64,000 bases of DNA from Roseimarinus sediminis (GCF_050433125.1 NZ_JBNPXV010000003.1:310001-374000), one strand, 5' to 3'; positions 32,422 to 42,260 are shown, counted from the first letter of the stretch. Numbers and translations: made by a program. The notes: a model not told the origin generated them from the letters alone.

Positions 32422-33024
32422 ATGAAGAAAAAGGGATTATTCAACTACACTGGCACGCTGCCTGTGTTGATACTTTTGTTATTAGCGATCGGTGGGAAGG
32501 CTCAAATGTTGCCACTCAGTGAACAAGCACTCTTAAGCAGTTCAGAAAACATCGTCAGGGGCAAGGTACTAAGTTCACAAGCCCGATGGGTAAACAACAA
32601 TGAAGCCATCTATACCTTCACAAAAATAGTTGTTGATGATGAGCTAATGGGACAATACCACCGTGGTGATACGGTGACCATTGCAGTACCCGGGGGCTAC
32701 GATCCGGTATCAACAATCGGGATGGAGGTATCGCATCAGGCAGAATTTGAGCCAGGCGAAGAAACCATTGTTTTTCTCAATGAAGCCAGGGGGCAACTCG
32801 ATGCCATCGATTACCGTTTTCTTCAACACGAGCCGGGACTCCCCGATAAAATAATGCGTGTAAATGGTTATTACCAGGGAAAGCGTACTATTTATTTCGA
32901 TAAAAAAACCCAAACAACCATGGTTACTCTGCCCAACCAGAATAAAACCATTCCTTTACAAAACTACCAGAAGCAACTAACTGAAGAACTAAAAAAATAC
33001 CAGGACAAAGTGCAAAAAAAATAA
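32422..33024 (+). CDS. secreted protein paired with the matrixin protease
   Basis: This 200-residue protein has a signal peptide (LPVLILLLLAIGGKAQ) and a beta-rich domain with the pattern SSENIVRGKVLSSQARWVNN, IYTFTKIVVDDELMG, DTVTIAVPGG and EPGEETIVFL. I have seen similar domains next to bacterial matrixin-type metalloproteases, which suggests a substrate-binding or inhibitory partner, but no family function is established. The stop is followed nine bases later by the matrixin gene ATG, so both are in one operon. The ATG at 32422 is chosen over a TTG six bases upstream. Confidence 0.75.
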   Translation: MKKKGLFNYTGTLPVLILLLLAIGGKAQMLPLSEQALLSSSENIVRGKVLSSQARWVNNNEAIYTFTKIVVDDELMGQYHRGDTVTIAVPGGYDPVSTIGMEVSHQAEFEPGEETIVFLNEARGQLDAIDYRFLQHEPGLPDKIMRVNGYYQGKRTIYFDKKTQTTMVTLPNQNKTIPLQNYQKQLTEELKKYQDKVQKK

Positions 33025-33033
33025 TTGCCCTAC

Positions 33034-36000
33034 ATGAAAAACTACTACCTAAACTCCGTGACGCTCTTGTCAATTTTCGTCCTTCTGTTTAACCAGCAGG
33101 CCAGCGCCTATCATCTTTCAGGACAAAGCTGGCCATCGGCTGCCTATAATTTCTATATCAATCCCATTGGGGTCGATAACGGCATCGATTATTCGATTTA
33201 CAACACCACCATCATCAATGCCACCAAGGAATGGGAACAAATCGGCACCTCATCCATCCAGCTTAATTTTGAAGGAACAACAAGCGTTACCGAATGGGGA
33301 GGCAGCTGGCCCCCCGACTATCAGAACACCATTACCTGGAAGACCAACGACTGGAGTGGCAACGTGATCGGGGTATCAACCAAGTGGTTTGTCGGCGATG
33401 AAATTGTCGATTCCGACATTAAACTGAATACGGCCTTTGCAGGCGACTCGCGTCTGCCCCTGCTGGTGACGCACGAGGTTGGGCATAGCCTGGGGATCAA
33501 TCATACCCGCGAAGCCAACCAATCCTACACCAGCGAAGAATACAATGCCATTATGTACTACCTGCTTCACAATCAAAACGAAATGAACCAGGAAGACTGG
33601 TGTGCCATTACTGCCCTTTATCCGTCCGGTGCAAACTGTGCCCCCGACAAGAGTGAAGGTTATCATGCCTGTGAACCTTGTTGTTCGGGTGAAACAAGCA
33701 ACACTGTAGCTGTTACCATCAGTAACAACAACAAAACCTACAACGGCAATGCGCAGTCGGTTACGGTCACCACCGATCCTGCCGGTATTGCCCATACGGT
33801 GAGTTACACCAATGCATCGGCCCAAACAGTAAATACACCAACAAATGCAGGATGGTACACAGTTACCGTTACCATTACCGAAACAGGATACGAAAACAAC
33901 GGCCCCTTCGAAGGCAGTATGACCATTAACAAAAAAAGCTTAACAGTTAGTGCCAACAATCAAACAACCGACTATGGTTCGGCTGAACCTAGCTATACTC
34001 TCAGTTATTCAGGTTTTGTGACAGGAGAAGCAAGCGACGACCTTGCAGTGCTGCCGGTGGCCACGGTTGCCGGCAGCTGGCCGCTCTTACCCGGCTCCTA
34101 TCCCATTGTTACCAGCGGAGGAAGCGATGAAAATTACAGTTTCAGCTACCAGAACGGAACACTCACTGTCAACCAACTAATAGTAAGTGCCGTAACAATT
34201 AGTGACACCCTGCAAAGTTACGATGGCACTGCAAAAACAGTCAATGCCGGCACCATCCCCGAAGGCGTGAGCCATGTGCTTCAATACTCTCAAAATGGAA
34301 ATACCATTGAACAGCCACTCAATGCAGGTGTTTACGATGTTATACTTACCATTGACGAAACCGGCTATGCAAGCTCCCAATTCATCTCAAAACTCAAAAT
34401 TGACAAAGCCAGCCTCACCGTACAGGCTCACGACACCAGCATGGTATTTGGAGATGATGAACCCGAATTTCGTATTTCATTCACAGGTTTTGTTGCAACA
34501 GATGACCAAAGCCAGATTGATGAGCTGCCACTGGCCACTGTAGAAGGAAGTCGTCCGCTTTTGCCAGGGGAATACAGCATTCAGCTTAATGGTGGTACCG
34601 ATAACAATTACAACTTTGAACTGATCGCGGGTAAGCTCACTGTGGAAAGTAATCAGGCCATGATTGCCATCGAAGATACCATCAAAAGTTATACAGGCCT
34701 TCCATTGGAAGCAACGGTTCGAACCCATCCTGCAGACATCGGCTATCTGGTCAGTTATTTCGATGAAGAAGGAAAGGCAGTTACAAATCCGCTTAAGCCT
34801 GGCAGGTACACCATCGAAGTCGTTGTAACAGAGCCCGGCTATGAAAACTTGTCGGCACGGCGTGAATTCATTGTTCGCAAAGCTGAATTGCAGGTAAGGG
34901 CCAACGATCAGTCGTTCAACTATTCATCGCCGCTGCCCGTATTTTCGCTGAGCTATTCCGGCTTTGTGAATAATGAAAATGAAAATTCGCTAACAGAGGC
35001 TCCCACTGCATTCATCAATGAAAACATACCACTTTTACCCGGAGCTTATACCATTTTTGTTTCAGGTGGAAGTTCTGAATTGTACAGCTTTGTTTATCAG
35101 AACGGTACATTGACGGTTTTGCCCCTCGAAATCGAGGCATTGATGGTTTCAGACACCATTCAGGCTTACAACGGAGCAGAACAAAGCATTTCCGTAAGCA
35201 CTGCACCCGAAAATATTGACTTTGAGCTTGTTTTTGACAAGGGTTCAAAGCCCGTTAATGCAGGTGTCTACCCCTACACCATCACCATAACAGAACCCGG
35301 TTATCGCGCTGCTACGTTCAGCAGACGCTTTATCATTGAAAAAGCTCCCCTTTACGTCGGCGGCGACAATCTCACCATCATTTACGGTGATGCCCTGCCT
35401 GAGCTACTTCCAGCATATTCGGGATGGATTGGCAATGAAGGCCCGGAAGCATTAAGTGAAATACCACAGATCGAAACGCTTCCCAACTGGCCACTGGATG
35501 CCGGAAACTATGAGTTTACCTTCAGTGGAGCTGAAGCCATTAACTATGAAATCATCTATGATACTTTCGTGATGACTGTAAGTCGTGCCCCATTGACGAT
35601 AACAGCCAATGATCACGAAATATTTTATGGTGATCCGCTTCCCAATTTAAGCTATACAAGCGATGGTTGGAAATACAACGACGACGAAACCGTATTCTTA
35701 AGTCAGCCAGCGTTAAATGTAGAAGGAACGCCACCCTATGAAATCGGAAAACACAGCATTGTTATTTCGGGAGCGAGTGCTGTCAACTATTCGTGTATTT
35801 TTCAAAACGGCACCCTTACGGTGAAAGACCATGGAACAGTGGCTGTGCAGTTAAACAATCAACAGTTCACCTACAACGGGCTTGAGCAATACCCCGAAAT
35901 CAACACCATACCGCCGGGAATCGCCTTTCAGACTTCCTATGCTGAAAGTCCCCTCGATGCAGGTTCATACGAGGTGGTAGTCAGCATCGAAGAAGCCGGA

Positions 36001-36804
36001 TATCCTGAACAAAGCTACACACTGGGTTTCACAATCAACAAAGCAGAACTTTCGGTTAGTGCCGCAGATACTGCAATGTATTCACATGCTGACATTCCGA
36101 AACCCCGGCTGCTTTACAGTGGATGGGTCAACAACGAAGGTCCCCCGGTAATTGACCAGTTGCCCTCACCAACAATCGAAATCAACTGGCCTCCGGCAGG
36201 TGGAAGCTACCCGATTATAGTGGCAGGCGGCTCCGACAACAATTACGATTTTAGTTACCATAACGGTACGCTCACAGTAATACAAAGCTACCAGCTCGAA
36301 GTCAATGCCGGAGATAATGGATGGCTTGCCCTCAACGAAGAAGGAAGCCCCGCATACAGTGCTTACAGCCAGATCCTCCTTGCCGGAGAAAGCAGCAAGA
36401 CTTTTTATGCCTTTGCTAAGCCAAATTATCTTTTCGATGGATGGAGCAACGGCAGTAATAGTAACCCCATGCAAATTGAAAACATCGCCAGCGACAGCAC
36501 CATTACCGCCCGCTTTAAGCTGGCCGTTTCGAACAACATCAGTGCCCAGGGCACCAGTCTTTTGTTGTACCCCAATCCGGCCACAGTTGATCAGAACATT
36601 CACATCCGGCTGAACACGAACGAACAGGAAACAGGTCCCTATTTGCTGATAATAAGCGATTATACCGGCCGGACACTGACCGAACATCGCGAGGTAGCCG
36701 AATTATTCAACATTGGCAAATTCAGACAGGGAGTTTATCTGCTTCAGCTCTACGATGCAAAAAACAGACAAAAGCTGGCCCACTCAAAATTTATCGTTAA
36801 ATAG
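33034..36804 (+). CDS. secreted matrixin metalloprotease with MBG repeats and type IX secretion tail
   Basis: This 1256-residue protein has a signal peptide and then a zinc metalloprotease domain (to about residue 195) with HEVGHSLGINH at 147-157, the metzincin pattern, and a Met in IMYY serving as the Met-turn. From about 225 to 1085 come alternating beta modules: five of the YNG type (KTYNG, QSYDG, KSYTG, QAYNG, FTYNG) and six of the MBG type ending in an LSYSGF-like motif. A basic InlB-like segment (FDGWSNGSNSNP) follows, then a Por-secretion C-terminal domain (LLLYPNPA at its start). It should be exported by type IX secretion and attached to the surface, with repeats projecting the protease. 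Substrate unknown. Confidence 0.88.
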   Translation: MKNYYLNSVTLLSIFVLLFNQQASAYHLSGQSWPSAAYNFYINPIGVDNGIDYSIYNTTIINATKEWEQIGTSSIQLNFEGTTSVTEWGGSWPPDYQNTITWKTNDWSGNVIGVSTKWFVGDEIVDSDIKLNTAFAGDSRLPLLVTHEVGHSLGINHTREANQSYTSEEYNAIMYYLLHNQNEMNQEDWCAITALYPSGANCAPDKSEGYHACEPCCSGETSNTVAVTISNNNKTYNGNAQSVTVTTDPAGIAHTVSYTNASAQTVNTPTNAGWYTVTVTITETGYENNGPFEGSMTINKKSLTVSANNQTTDYGSAEPSYTLSYSGFVTGEASDDLAVLPVATVAGSWPLLPGSYPIVTSGGSDENYSFSYQNGTLTVNQLIVSAVTISDTLQSYDGTAKTVNAGTIPEGVSHVLQYSQNGNTIEQPLNAGVYDVILTIDETGYASSQFISKLKIDKASLTVQAHDTSMVFGDDEPEFRISFTGFVATDDQSQIDELPLATVEGSRPLLPGEYSIQLNGGTDNNYNFELIAGKLTVESNQAMIAIEDTIKSYTGLPLEATVRTHPADIGYLVSYFDEEGKAVTNPLKPGRYTIEVVVTEPGYENLSARREFIVRKAELQVRANDQSFNYSSPLPVFSLSYSGFVNNENENSLTEAPTAFINENIPLLPGAYTIFVSGGSSELYSFVYQNGTLTVLPLEIEALMVSDTIQAYNGAEQSISVSTAPENIDFELVFDKGSKPVNAGVYPYTITITEPGYRAATFSRRFIIEKAPLYVGGDNLTIIYGDALPELLPAYSGWIGNEGPEALSEIPQIETLPNWPLDAGNYEFTFSGAEAINYEIIYDTFVMTVSRAPLTITANDHEIFYGDPLPNLSYTSDGWKYNDDETVFLSQPALNVEGTPPYEIGKHSIVISGASAVNYSCIFQNGTLTVKDHGTVAVQLNNQQFTYNGLEQYPEINTIPPGIAFQTSYAESPLDAGSYEVVVSIEEAGYPEQSYTLGFTINKAELSVSAADTAMYSHADIPKPRLLYSGWVNNEGPPVIDQLPSPTIEINWPPAGGSYPIIVAGGSDNNYDFSYHNGTLTVIQSYQLEVNAGDNGWLALNEEGSPAYSAYSQILLAGESSKTFYAFAKPNYLFDGWSNGSNSNPMQIENIASDSTITARFKLAVSNNISAQGTSLLLYPNPATVDQNIHIRLNTNEQETGPYLLIISDYTGRTLTEHREVAELFNIGKFRQGVYLLQLYDAKNRQKLAHSKFIVK

Positions 36805-36923
36805 ATATGCTGGTTTCAGCTTCTTTTTTATAGAAAAAACCCAATTGCAATAAAATGAATGCCTGTTATTCAACTATTTAATCATATTCATCAAAGGATT
36901 CTGTAAAAGAAAAATGAATTTTG

Positions 36924-36931
36924 TACTTTTG
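36924..36931 (+). promoter_or_regulatory. candidate -7 box for gpsA
   Basis: TACTTTTG matches TAnnTTTG and lies 27 bases upstream of the gpsA ATG. No -33 box is clear. Confidence 0.4.
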
Positions 36932-36958
36932 CCATTCAAAAATTTGCAAGAAAACTGA

Positions 36959-37954
36959 ATGTTTACAAACTCAAAAATTGCAATAATCGGTAGCGGAAGC
37001 TGGGCAACTGCCCTTGCTAAAATCTTACTCACCAACGTGCAGTCGATCAATTGGTTCTTCCGCAACCCCGATAATATCGATCATTTCAAAAAGTACAGCC
37101 ACAATCCCAGCTATTTGGGCGATGTATTTTTCGATACTGAGCGAATTACCTTTTACAACGATATCAATAAGATAGCCCGAAATTCCGACATTCTTATTTT
37201 CGTCATTCCAGCTGCTTTCCTCAAGGATGCGCTGAAAGACCTAAAAGTTGATATCAGCAATAAGTTTGTAATTTCAGCCATCAAAGGAATAGTACCCGAA
37301 GACAATCTCATCGTGGGAAAATTCCTGAACCAACGTTTCAATATTCCCTTCGATTCCATTGGAATCATTGCAGGGCCGTGTCATGCCGAGGAAGTTGCAC
37401 TTGAGCGACTCTCCTACCTCACCATCGCCTGTCCCGATGTGAAGAAAGCCAGGGCTTTTGCCCTGCTTACCGAATCATCGTTCATCAGGGCCCACATTTC
37501 CGACGATATTTATGGTACTGAATACGCAGCCGTGCTTAAAAATATTTTTGCCATTGCTGCCGGTATTTGCCACGGACTGCATTATGGCGATAACTTTCAG
37601 GCAGTGCTCATTGCCAATGCCATTCAGGAAATCAAACGTTTTGTCGATAAGGTTCATCCCATCACCCGCGACATTAAGGGATCGTCGTACCTGGGCGACC
37701 TGCTGGTTACTGCCTATTCGCAATTCAGCCGGAACCGCCTGTTCGGAACCATGATTGGAAAAGGCTACACGGTGCGTTCGGCCCAGCTCGAAATGCACAT
37801 GGTGGCCGAAGGGTATTACGCCGTAAAATGCATCAAGGAAATTAACGATGAGTACAATGTTAACATGCCCATTTGTGATGCTGTATACAACATTTGTTAC
37901 GAAAATATTTCACCAGCCATCGAGATCAGGTTACTTACCGAGAACCTGCGTTAA
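36959..37954 (+). CDS. gpsA: glycerol-3-phosphate dehydrogenase
   Basis: GpsA reduces dihydroxyacetone phosphate to sn-glycerol-3-phosphate for phospholipids. The 331-residue protein has a Rossmann motif IAIIGSGSWATALAK near the N-terminus, VIPAAFLKDAL, a variant of the substrate loop around AGPCHAEEVA, and the catalytic Lys region in YAAVLKNIFAIAAG. The C-terminal half has GSSYLGDLL, where other GpsA have GxGDLxxT. Length is typical. It precedes pgi in the same orientation by 38 bases. Confidence 0.92.
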   Translation: MFTNSKIAIIGSGSWATALAKILLTNVQSINWFFRNPDNIDHFKKYSHNPSYLGDVFFDTERITFYNDINKIARNSDILIFVIPAAFLKDALKDLKVDISNKFVISAIKGIVPEDNLIVGKFLNQRFNIPFDSIGIIAGPCHAEEVALERLSYLTIACPDVKKARAFALLTESSFIRAHISDDIYGTEYAAVLKNIFAIAAGICHGLHYGDNFQAVLIANAIQEIKRFVDKVHPITRDIKGSSYLGDLLVTAYSQFSRNRLFGTMIGKGYTVRSAQLEMHMVAEGYYAVKCIKEINDEYNVNMPICDAVYNICYENISPAIEIRLLTENLR

Positions 37955-37992
37955 ATTGGCATTCAACTAAAAAACATTAAAAATTAATAGTC

Positions 37993-39360
37993 ATGAAATT
38001 AGACCTCAGTAAAGCTTTTGCCAAAGCCGGCGGGTTTATCTCACCCGATGCCTTCGACACCTATAAACCGGCCACCGAAGTAATGAACAACATGCTGCAT
38101 GAGAAAACCGGACGTGGCAGCGACTATGTTGGCTGGGTAAATCTCCCCAACGAAATCGACGATCAGTTTTTAAGCGATGTGGAAGCAACAGCCAAAACCA
38201 TTCGTGATAAAAACATCGATGTATATGTGGTGGTTGGAATTGGCGGATCGTACCTGGGCGCTAAAGCCGTTGTAGATGCACTGAGCGATAACTTCGCCCA
38301 TTTAAAAGGCAACCAGCCGGCCATTGTTTTTGCCGGACAGAACATCAGCGAAGACTATCTGGCCGAATTGCGCGACCTCCTTCATCAAAAAGAATGGGCC
38401 ATGTGCGTGATTTCCAAATCGGGAACCACCACCGAACCGGCGCTTGCTTTCAGGGTGCTGAAACAGGACATTGAGAACAAATACGGAAAAAAAGAAGCCG
38501 TAAGCCGCATTTGCGCCATTACCGATCAATCGAAAGGTGCCCTGAGAATTCTGGCCAACGAAGAAGGCTATAAAACCTACGTCATCCCCGATGATGTGGG
38601 CGGACGTTATTCGGTACTCACCCCGGTAGGGCTTGTACCCATTGCCGTAGCCGGCTTCGACATTCGCGAGCTGGTAAAAGGTGCGAAAGACATGGCCAAA
38701 GCCACCGCCGCCAACGTACCCTTTGAGGAGAACCCCGCCTGCCAATATGCCGCAGCACGTCATGCACTGTATACCGAAGGAAAGAAAATTGAAATTCTGG
38801 TGAACTATCAGCCCAAACTGCATTTCATGGCCGAATGGTGGAAACAGTTGTATGGCGAAAGTGAAGGGAAAGACAGCAAGGGGATTTTCCCGGCTGCCGT
38901 TGACTTTTCATCCGACCTGCACTCGATGGGACAGTACATTCAGGAAGGCGAACGCACCCTGTTCGAAACCGTTATTTCGGTGAAAAATGCCGAATACGAG
39001 GTGCTCATTCCCGAAGATGAAGCCAACCTTGACAAACTGAATTACCTGGCCGGCAAAAATGTCGATTATGTAAATAAAATGGCCGAGCTGGGAACACAAA
39101 TTGCCCATGTCGACGGTGATGTTCCCAACATCCGTATTGAAATTGAAAAGCTCGACGCCTTCAACCTGGGACAGCTGATTTACTTTTTTGAAAAGGCCTG
39201 CGGCATCAGCGGCTACCTGATCAATGTAAATCCTTTTGATCAGCCCGGAGTGGAAGCCTACAAAAAGAACATGTTTGCCCTGCTCGAAAAACCAGGCTTC
39301 GAAAACGAAACCCAAATGCTGAAAGGACGCATCTGGAAAGTACCGGTGGTGAAGCTATAA
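37993..39360 (+). CDS. pgi: glucose-6-phosphate isomerase
   Basis: Pgi interconverts glucose-6-phosphate and fructose-6-phosphate. The 455-residue protein shows VVVGIGGSYLGAKAV (sugar-phosphate-binding signature 1), ISKSGTTTEPALAF, and the GGRYSVLTPVGL motif, with the DLHSMGQYIQEG segment near the active site. The length is that of the short bacterial type (about 445-460). It follows gpsA with a 38-base gap and ends in a strong terminator, so the pair links upper glycolysis and lipid backbone supply. Confidence 0.95.
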   Translation: MKLDLSKAFAKAGGFISPDAFDTYKPATEVMNNMLHEKTGRGSDYVGWVNLPNEIDDQFLSDVEATAKTIRDKNIDVYVVVGIGGSYLGAKAVVDALSDNFAHLKGNQPAIVFAGQNISEDYLAELRDLLHQKEWAMCVISKSGTTTEPALAFRVLKQDIENKYGKKEAVSRICAITDQSKGALRILANEEGYKTYVIPDDVGGRYSVLTPVGLVPIAVAGFDIRELVKGAKDMAKATAANVPFEENPACQYAAARHALYTEGKKIEILVNYQPKLHFMAEWWKQLYGESEGKDSKGIFPAAVDFSSDLHSMGQYIQEGERTLFETVISVKNAEYEVLIPEDEANLDKLNYLAGKNVDYVNKMAELGTQIAHVDGDVPNIRIEIEKLDAFNLGQLIYFFEKACGISGYLINVNPFDQPGVEAYKKNMFALLEKPGFENETQMLKGRIWKVPVVKL

Positions 39361-39391
39361 GAAACAGCAACAACGAACAATATTACCATAA

Positions 39392-39425
39392 AATGGCCTG
39401 ACATCGTGTCGGGCCATTTTTTTTG
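39392..39425 (+). terminator. terminator of pgi
   Basis: Arms aatggcc (39392-39398) and ggccatt (39412-39418) pair, extended by gaca/tgtc, and are followed by eight T (39417-39424). It lies 32 bases past the stop codon. Confidence 0.85.
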
Positions 39426-39563
39426 ATCCTTCAAATTTGCATTTTCAAATTCCACCTTACCCGATTGATGAAAGCTATTCGGTACTGATTTGATTTAAAA
39501 AAATAATTATTTTATTTTCAAATATCCTTCTTCTTAAATTACTTTACTGAAAATTGAAATACC

Positions 39564-41594
39564 ATGGCAAAAAAGAAAAAAGGCAAAGTGATACAAATGC
39601 TGAGTCCCGAGAATTACATTAAGCAGAAAGCAAGAGATTTACCTGTTTATGAATGTTGGGTCAATAAGTCTTGGGATGAAGACCAGCTGGCACATGTAAT
39701 TGTTGCACGCAAACATGTCACCGGCAACATCACTTTTGGTGCTTATCTGGTCGATCTAAAATGCCTGGGTGTGAAAGATGCTTTCTATTGGTTCAATGTA
39801 CCTCACTTTAAATACCGTGAGCACCTCGATGCAACCAATGAGAACATAGCCATTGACCTTGAAAAGACTTCTTATGTTCTTGCTCACAATATCATCTATG
39901 CCGGAATTGAATTTGCTGAAGACTATGGTTTTGAGCCTTATAAAGACTTTGCCGTTGCCAAATATATTCTTGAAGAAGACAGCGAAGACATTGAACTAAT
40001 TGAAATTGAATGTGGTGTAGATGGTAAACCTTTTTACATGCGGGGACCACATGATAGTGAGGTGAGAGCAAATCAGATAATCGACCAGCTGGAAAAAACA
40101 GCAGGACCGGGCAACTACGAATTTGTAGATGCAACTGACTATGACTTTCATGACGACGACGAAACTGACGACGATGAGGAAATTTTTGAAGAGGAATCTG
40201 GTGATGACGATTTATATGACTTAATAGAACAATGGCCATTGGAAAAGAAAGTTGTAATGCTGAAAACCATACTGGCAGAAGAAGACAGCGTACCTGATAA
40301 GACCGACGCTCAATTATTTTATATCCTGATCCAATCAATCTTCAATCAACACATTGAAAAAGATGACATAAAAGAAAGCTCCTCCAAGCTTTTAAAGCAG
40401 CTAAGAGCATACGAAATTACGCCTGACCTTTCCGATGAAGTATTAGGGCTTAACGCCATCAATCAATTCGGGCTCGACCGGAACATCTGGCAGGATCAGT
40501 TTTTGAAAATTTTTCATGCTTCTTCCGATGAAGTTAAAAGCATGTTGGCGAAGCTGAAAAAACTCAGGAAAACAATGCCGGATAATCCTGCCGTGCATTT
40601 TCTTGATTTATTTATTAATCGATCAAGAAACTATGAACAATACCTGAAAAAGATTAACGACAGCTATAATAAGTTTCCTGACTATTCATTGATCAAGATC
40701 CTGAAAATGTCCTTCAGTAAAGCAACTGAATATAGCTCAATATTGGCAGAAGGCCCGGCATTGTTTTTCAGTCACAGAAAGCAGATTCATGAGATTGAAC
40801 TCTTCTTATACCTGACTATGTTAAACCAGCTGGCATTTTTTAATAATGATTTCAAGCAGTTTTTAGTGATAGAAGAAATTGCAAATGAAATTGGCCTCTC
40901 AGATGATATTTTGGAATTAATACTTCAACAAAATCTTCAAATAAAGCTGCAAGTTATACTCGACTTGTATTATGAAGAAAACCCTCATCTAGACAAACGG
41001 AAAACCAATTCTCATTCAACTGTTTATCAGTTCAGAATCCAGATCAAAGGAATAAAAAAGCCACCGGTCTGGAGACAGGTCATTGTACCGGCCGACTTTA
41101 GTTTTTATGAATTCCACCTGCTTATACAGTCCGTTTTTGGCTGGTTCGATTCCCACCTGTTTGAATTTTCTCCCCGTGGAATCGGTTCTTATCCGGCCAT
41201 TACCACCAATTATGGTGAAGATTTTGAAATTGATGGCGAAACAATTGAAGCAAAAGAAATGCTGCTTTCAGAACAATTTATGACAGAGAAACAAAAAATT
41301 ATTTACACTTACGATTTCGGCGACAATTGGGAACACCAAATAACCCTGGAAAAAATATTGAAAAATACCATGCCTTATGTCGATTGTATAGCAGGAAAGG
41401 GGAAATGCCCTCCTGAGGATTGCGGCGGCATATGGGGATACGAAAGTATGAAAGAGGTATTGACCAATAAAGATGACCCTGAATACGACGAATTTATTGA
41501 ATGGCTGGGATTGGAAGAAGGAGCTGAATGGGATGCTAATGAGTTTGATTTGGAAGAGGTGAAGCAAGAATTAAGGGATCAGTTTCAGCTATGA
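39564..41594 (+). CDS. large protein with C-terminal pRiA4b ORF-3 domain
   Basis: This 676-residue protein has a basic start (MAKKKKGKVI). Its N-terminal domain holds YECWVNKSWDE, HVIVARKHVTGNITFGAYLV and VKDAFYWF. A very acidic linker (about 195-215, rich in Asp and Glu) and a helical middle follow. The C-terminal domain (about 485-660) matches the plasmid pRiA4b ORF-3 family, with YQFRIQIKGIKKPPVWRQV, LHLLIQ-like FHLLIQSVFGW, YTYDFGDNWEH and CPPEDCGGIWGYE. That domain is common in mobile and accessory regions but its function is not known. Next to it are two gene remnants, in keeping with an accessory spot. Confidence 0.82.
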   Translation: MAKKKKGKVIQMLSPENYIKQKARDLPVYECWVNKSWDEDQLAHVIVARKHVTGNITFGAYLVDLKCLGVKDAFYWFNVPHFKYREHLDATNENIAIDLEKTSYVLAHNIIYAGIEFAEDYGFEPYKDFAVAKYILEEDSEDIELIEIECGVDGKPFYMRGPHDSEVRANQIIDQLEKTAGPGNYEFVDATDYDFHDDDETDDDEEIFEEESGDDDLYDLIEQWPLEKKVVMLKTILAEEDSVPDKTDAQLFYILIQSIFNQHIEKDDIKESSSKLLKQLRAYEITPDLSDEVLGLNAINQFGLDRNIWQDQFLKIFHASSDEVKSMLAKLKKLRKTMPDNPAVHFLDLFINRSRNYEQYLKKINDSYNKFPDYSLIKILKMSFSKATEYSSILAEGPALFFSHRKQIHEIELFLYLTMLNQLAFFNNDFKQFLVIEEIANEIGLSDDILELILQQNLQIKLQVILDLYYEENPHLDKRKTNSHSTVYQFRIQIKGIKKPPVWRQVIVPADFSFYEFHLLIQSVFGWFDSHLFEFSPRGIGSYPAITTNYGEDFEIDGETIEAKEMLLSEQFMTEKQKIIYTYDFGDNWEHQITLEKILKNTMPYVDCIAGKGKCPPEDCGGIWGYESMKEVLTNKDDPEYDEFIEWLGLEEGAEWDANEFDLEEVKQELRDQFQL

Positions 41595-41640
41595 TCTAAA
41601 AAGCTTAACTATGCTCATGAAATAGAAATACAGACAAGTA

Positions 41641-41844
41641 CTACAAATTCACCTGCTCTTCAAAGTTCTGTATCAGGCGATAATCTACATTATTGGGATC
41701 ATTCGCTAAACAGCTTTCTGCTTTTTCAATGGTTCGATCGAAGTCACCCGACAGATAAAGCTTGTTAAGTGCTTCAAGCTGTTCATTCTGTCCTTTCGTA
41801 ATAATTACGATCAAAATAAAAAAAACGGAGATAATTAGTTTCAT
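41641..41844 (-). pseudogene. short TPR-protein N-terminal fragment
   Basis: The 67-residue open frame has a signal peptide (LIISVFFILIVIITKGQ) and a single TPR-like helix pair (LNKLYLSGDFDRTIEKAESC, then LANDPNN), then ends abruptly after QNFEEQVNL. An intact relative would be expected to have several TPRs or a following barrel. I treat it as a truncated remnant, but a genuine small secreted protein cannot be excluded. The next feature upstream on the same strand is a shortened VOC gene. Confidence 0.45.
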
Positions 41845-41937
41845 GGTGGTGGGTTTTTGCTTTGTAACTTAAGGTTCACCTGCGTCGATAGAAGATTGTC
41901 AAGCACCTGGCAGGCTTATTTCATAGCTGTTCTCATT

Positions 41938-42087
41938 TTAACTGTTTTCCGCATTATAACTAATCATCCAGTTCACGCCAAACCGATCCTTGATCATTCC
42001 AAAATAGATACCAAATACCGATTTGTAGAAATTGAAAGCTTCACTGCAATTACCGTTGAAGTTCAAATAAATGTTTGTAGTTGCCAT
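41938..42087 (-). pseudogene. VOC (PhnB-like) protein gene with the middle deleted
   Basis: This 49-residue open frame reads MATTNIYLNFNGNCSEAFNF followed by YKSVFG, the exact start of PhnB-like VOC proteins, and then jumps to YFGMIKDRFGVNWMISY, their usual C-terminal part. Intact relatives are about 130-150 residues, so about 85-90 residues are missing while frame, start and stop are kept. It cannot form the normal beta-alpha-beta fold. It may be a deletion remnant or an assembly collapse; the frame being kept is notable. Confidence 0.72.
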
Positions 42088-42260
42088 TTTAGTAGAGTTT
42101 AGTTATTACAATATTATACAAAACATGCCTCATTACAAAATAAATAATTCGATAAACTATTATCTAAGAGCACAATGCACAAGTTCTCCTTCCGAATAAA
42201 AAGGGCTACACCAAATCGTCTGAGTGCAATACCCGGCCTGTAAAGTCAGGGGCTTCCTGC

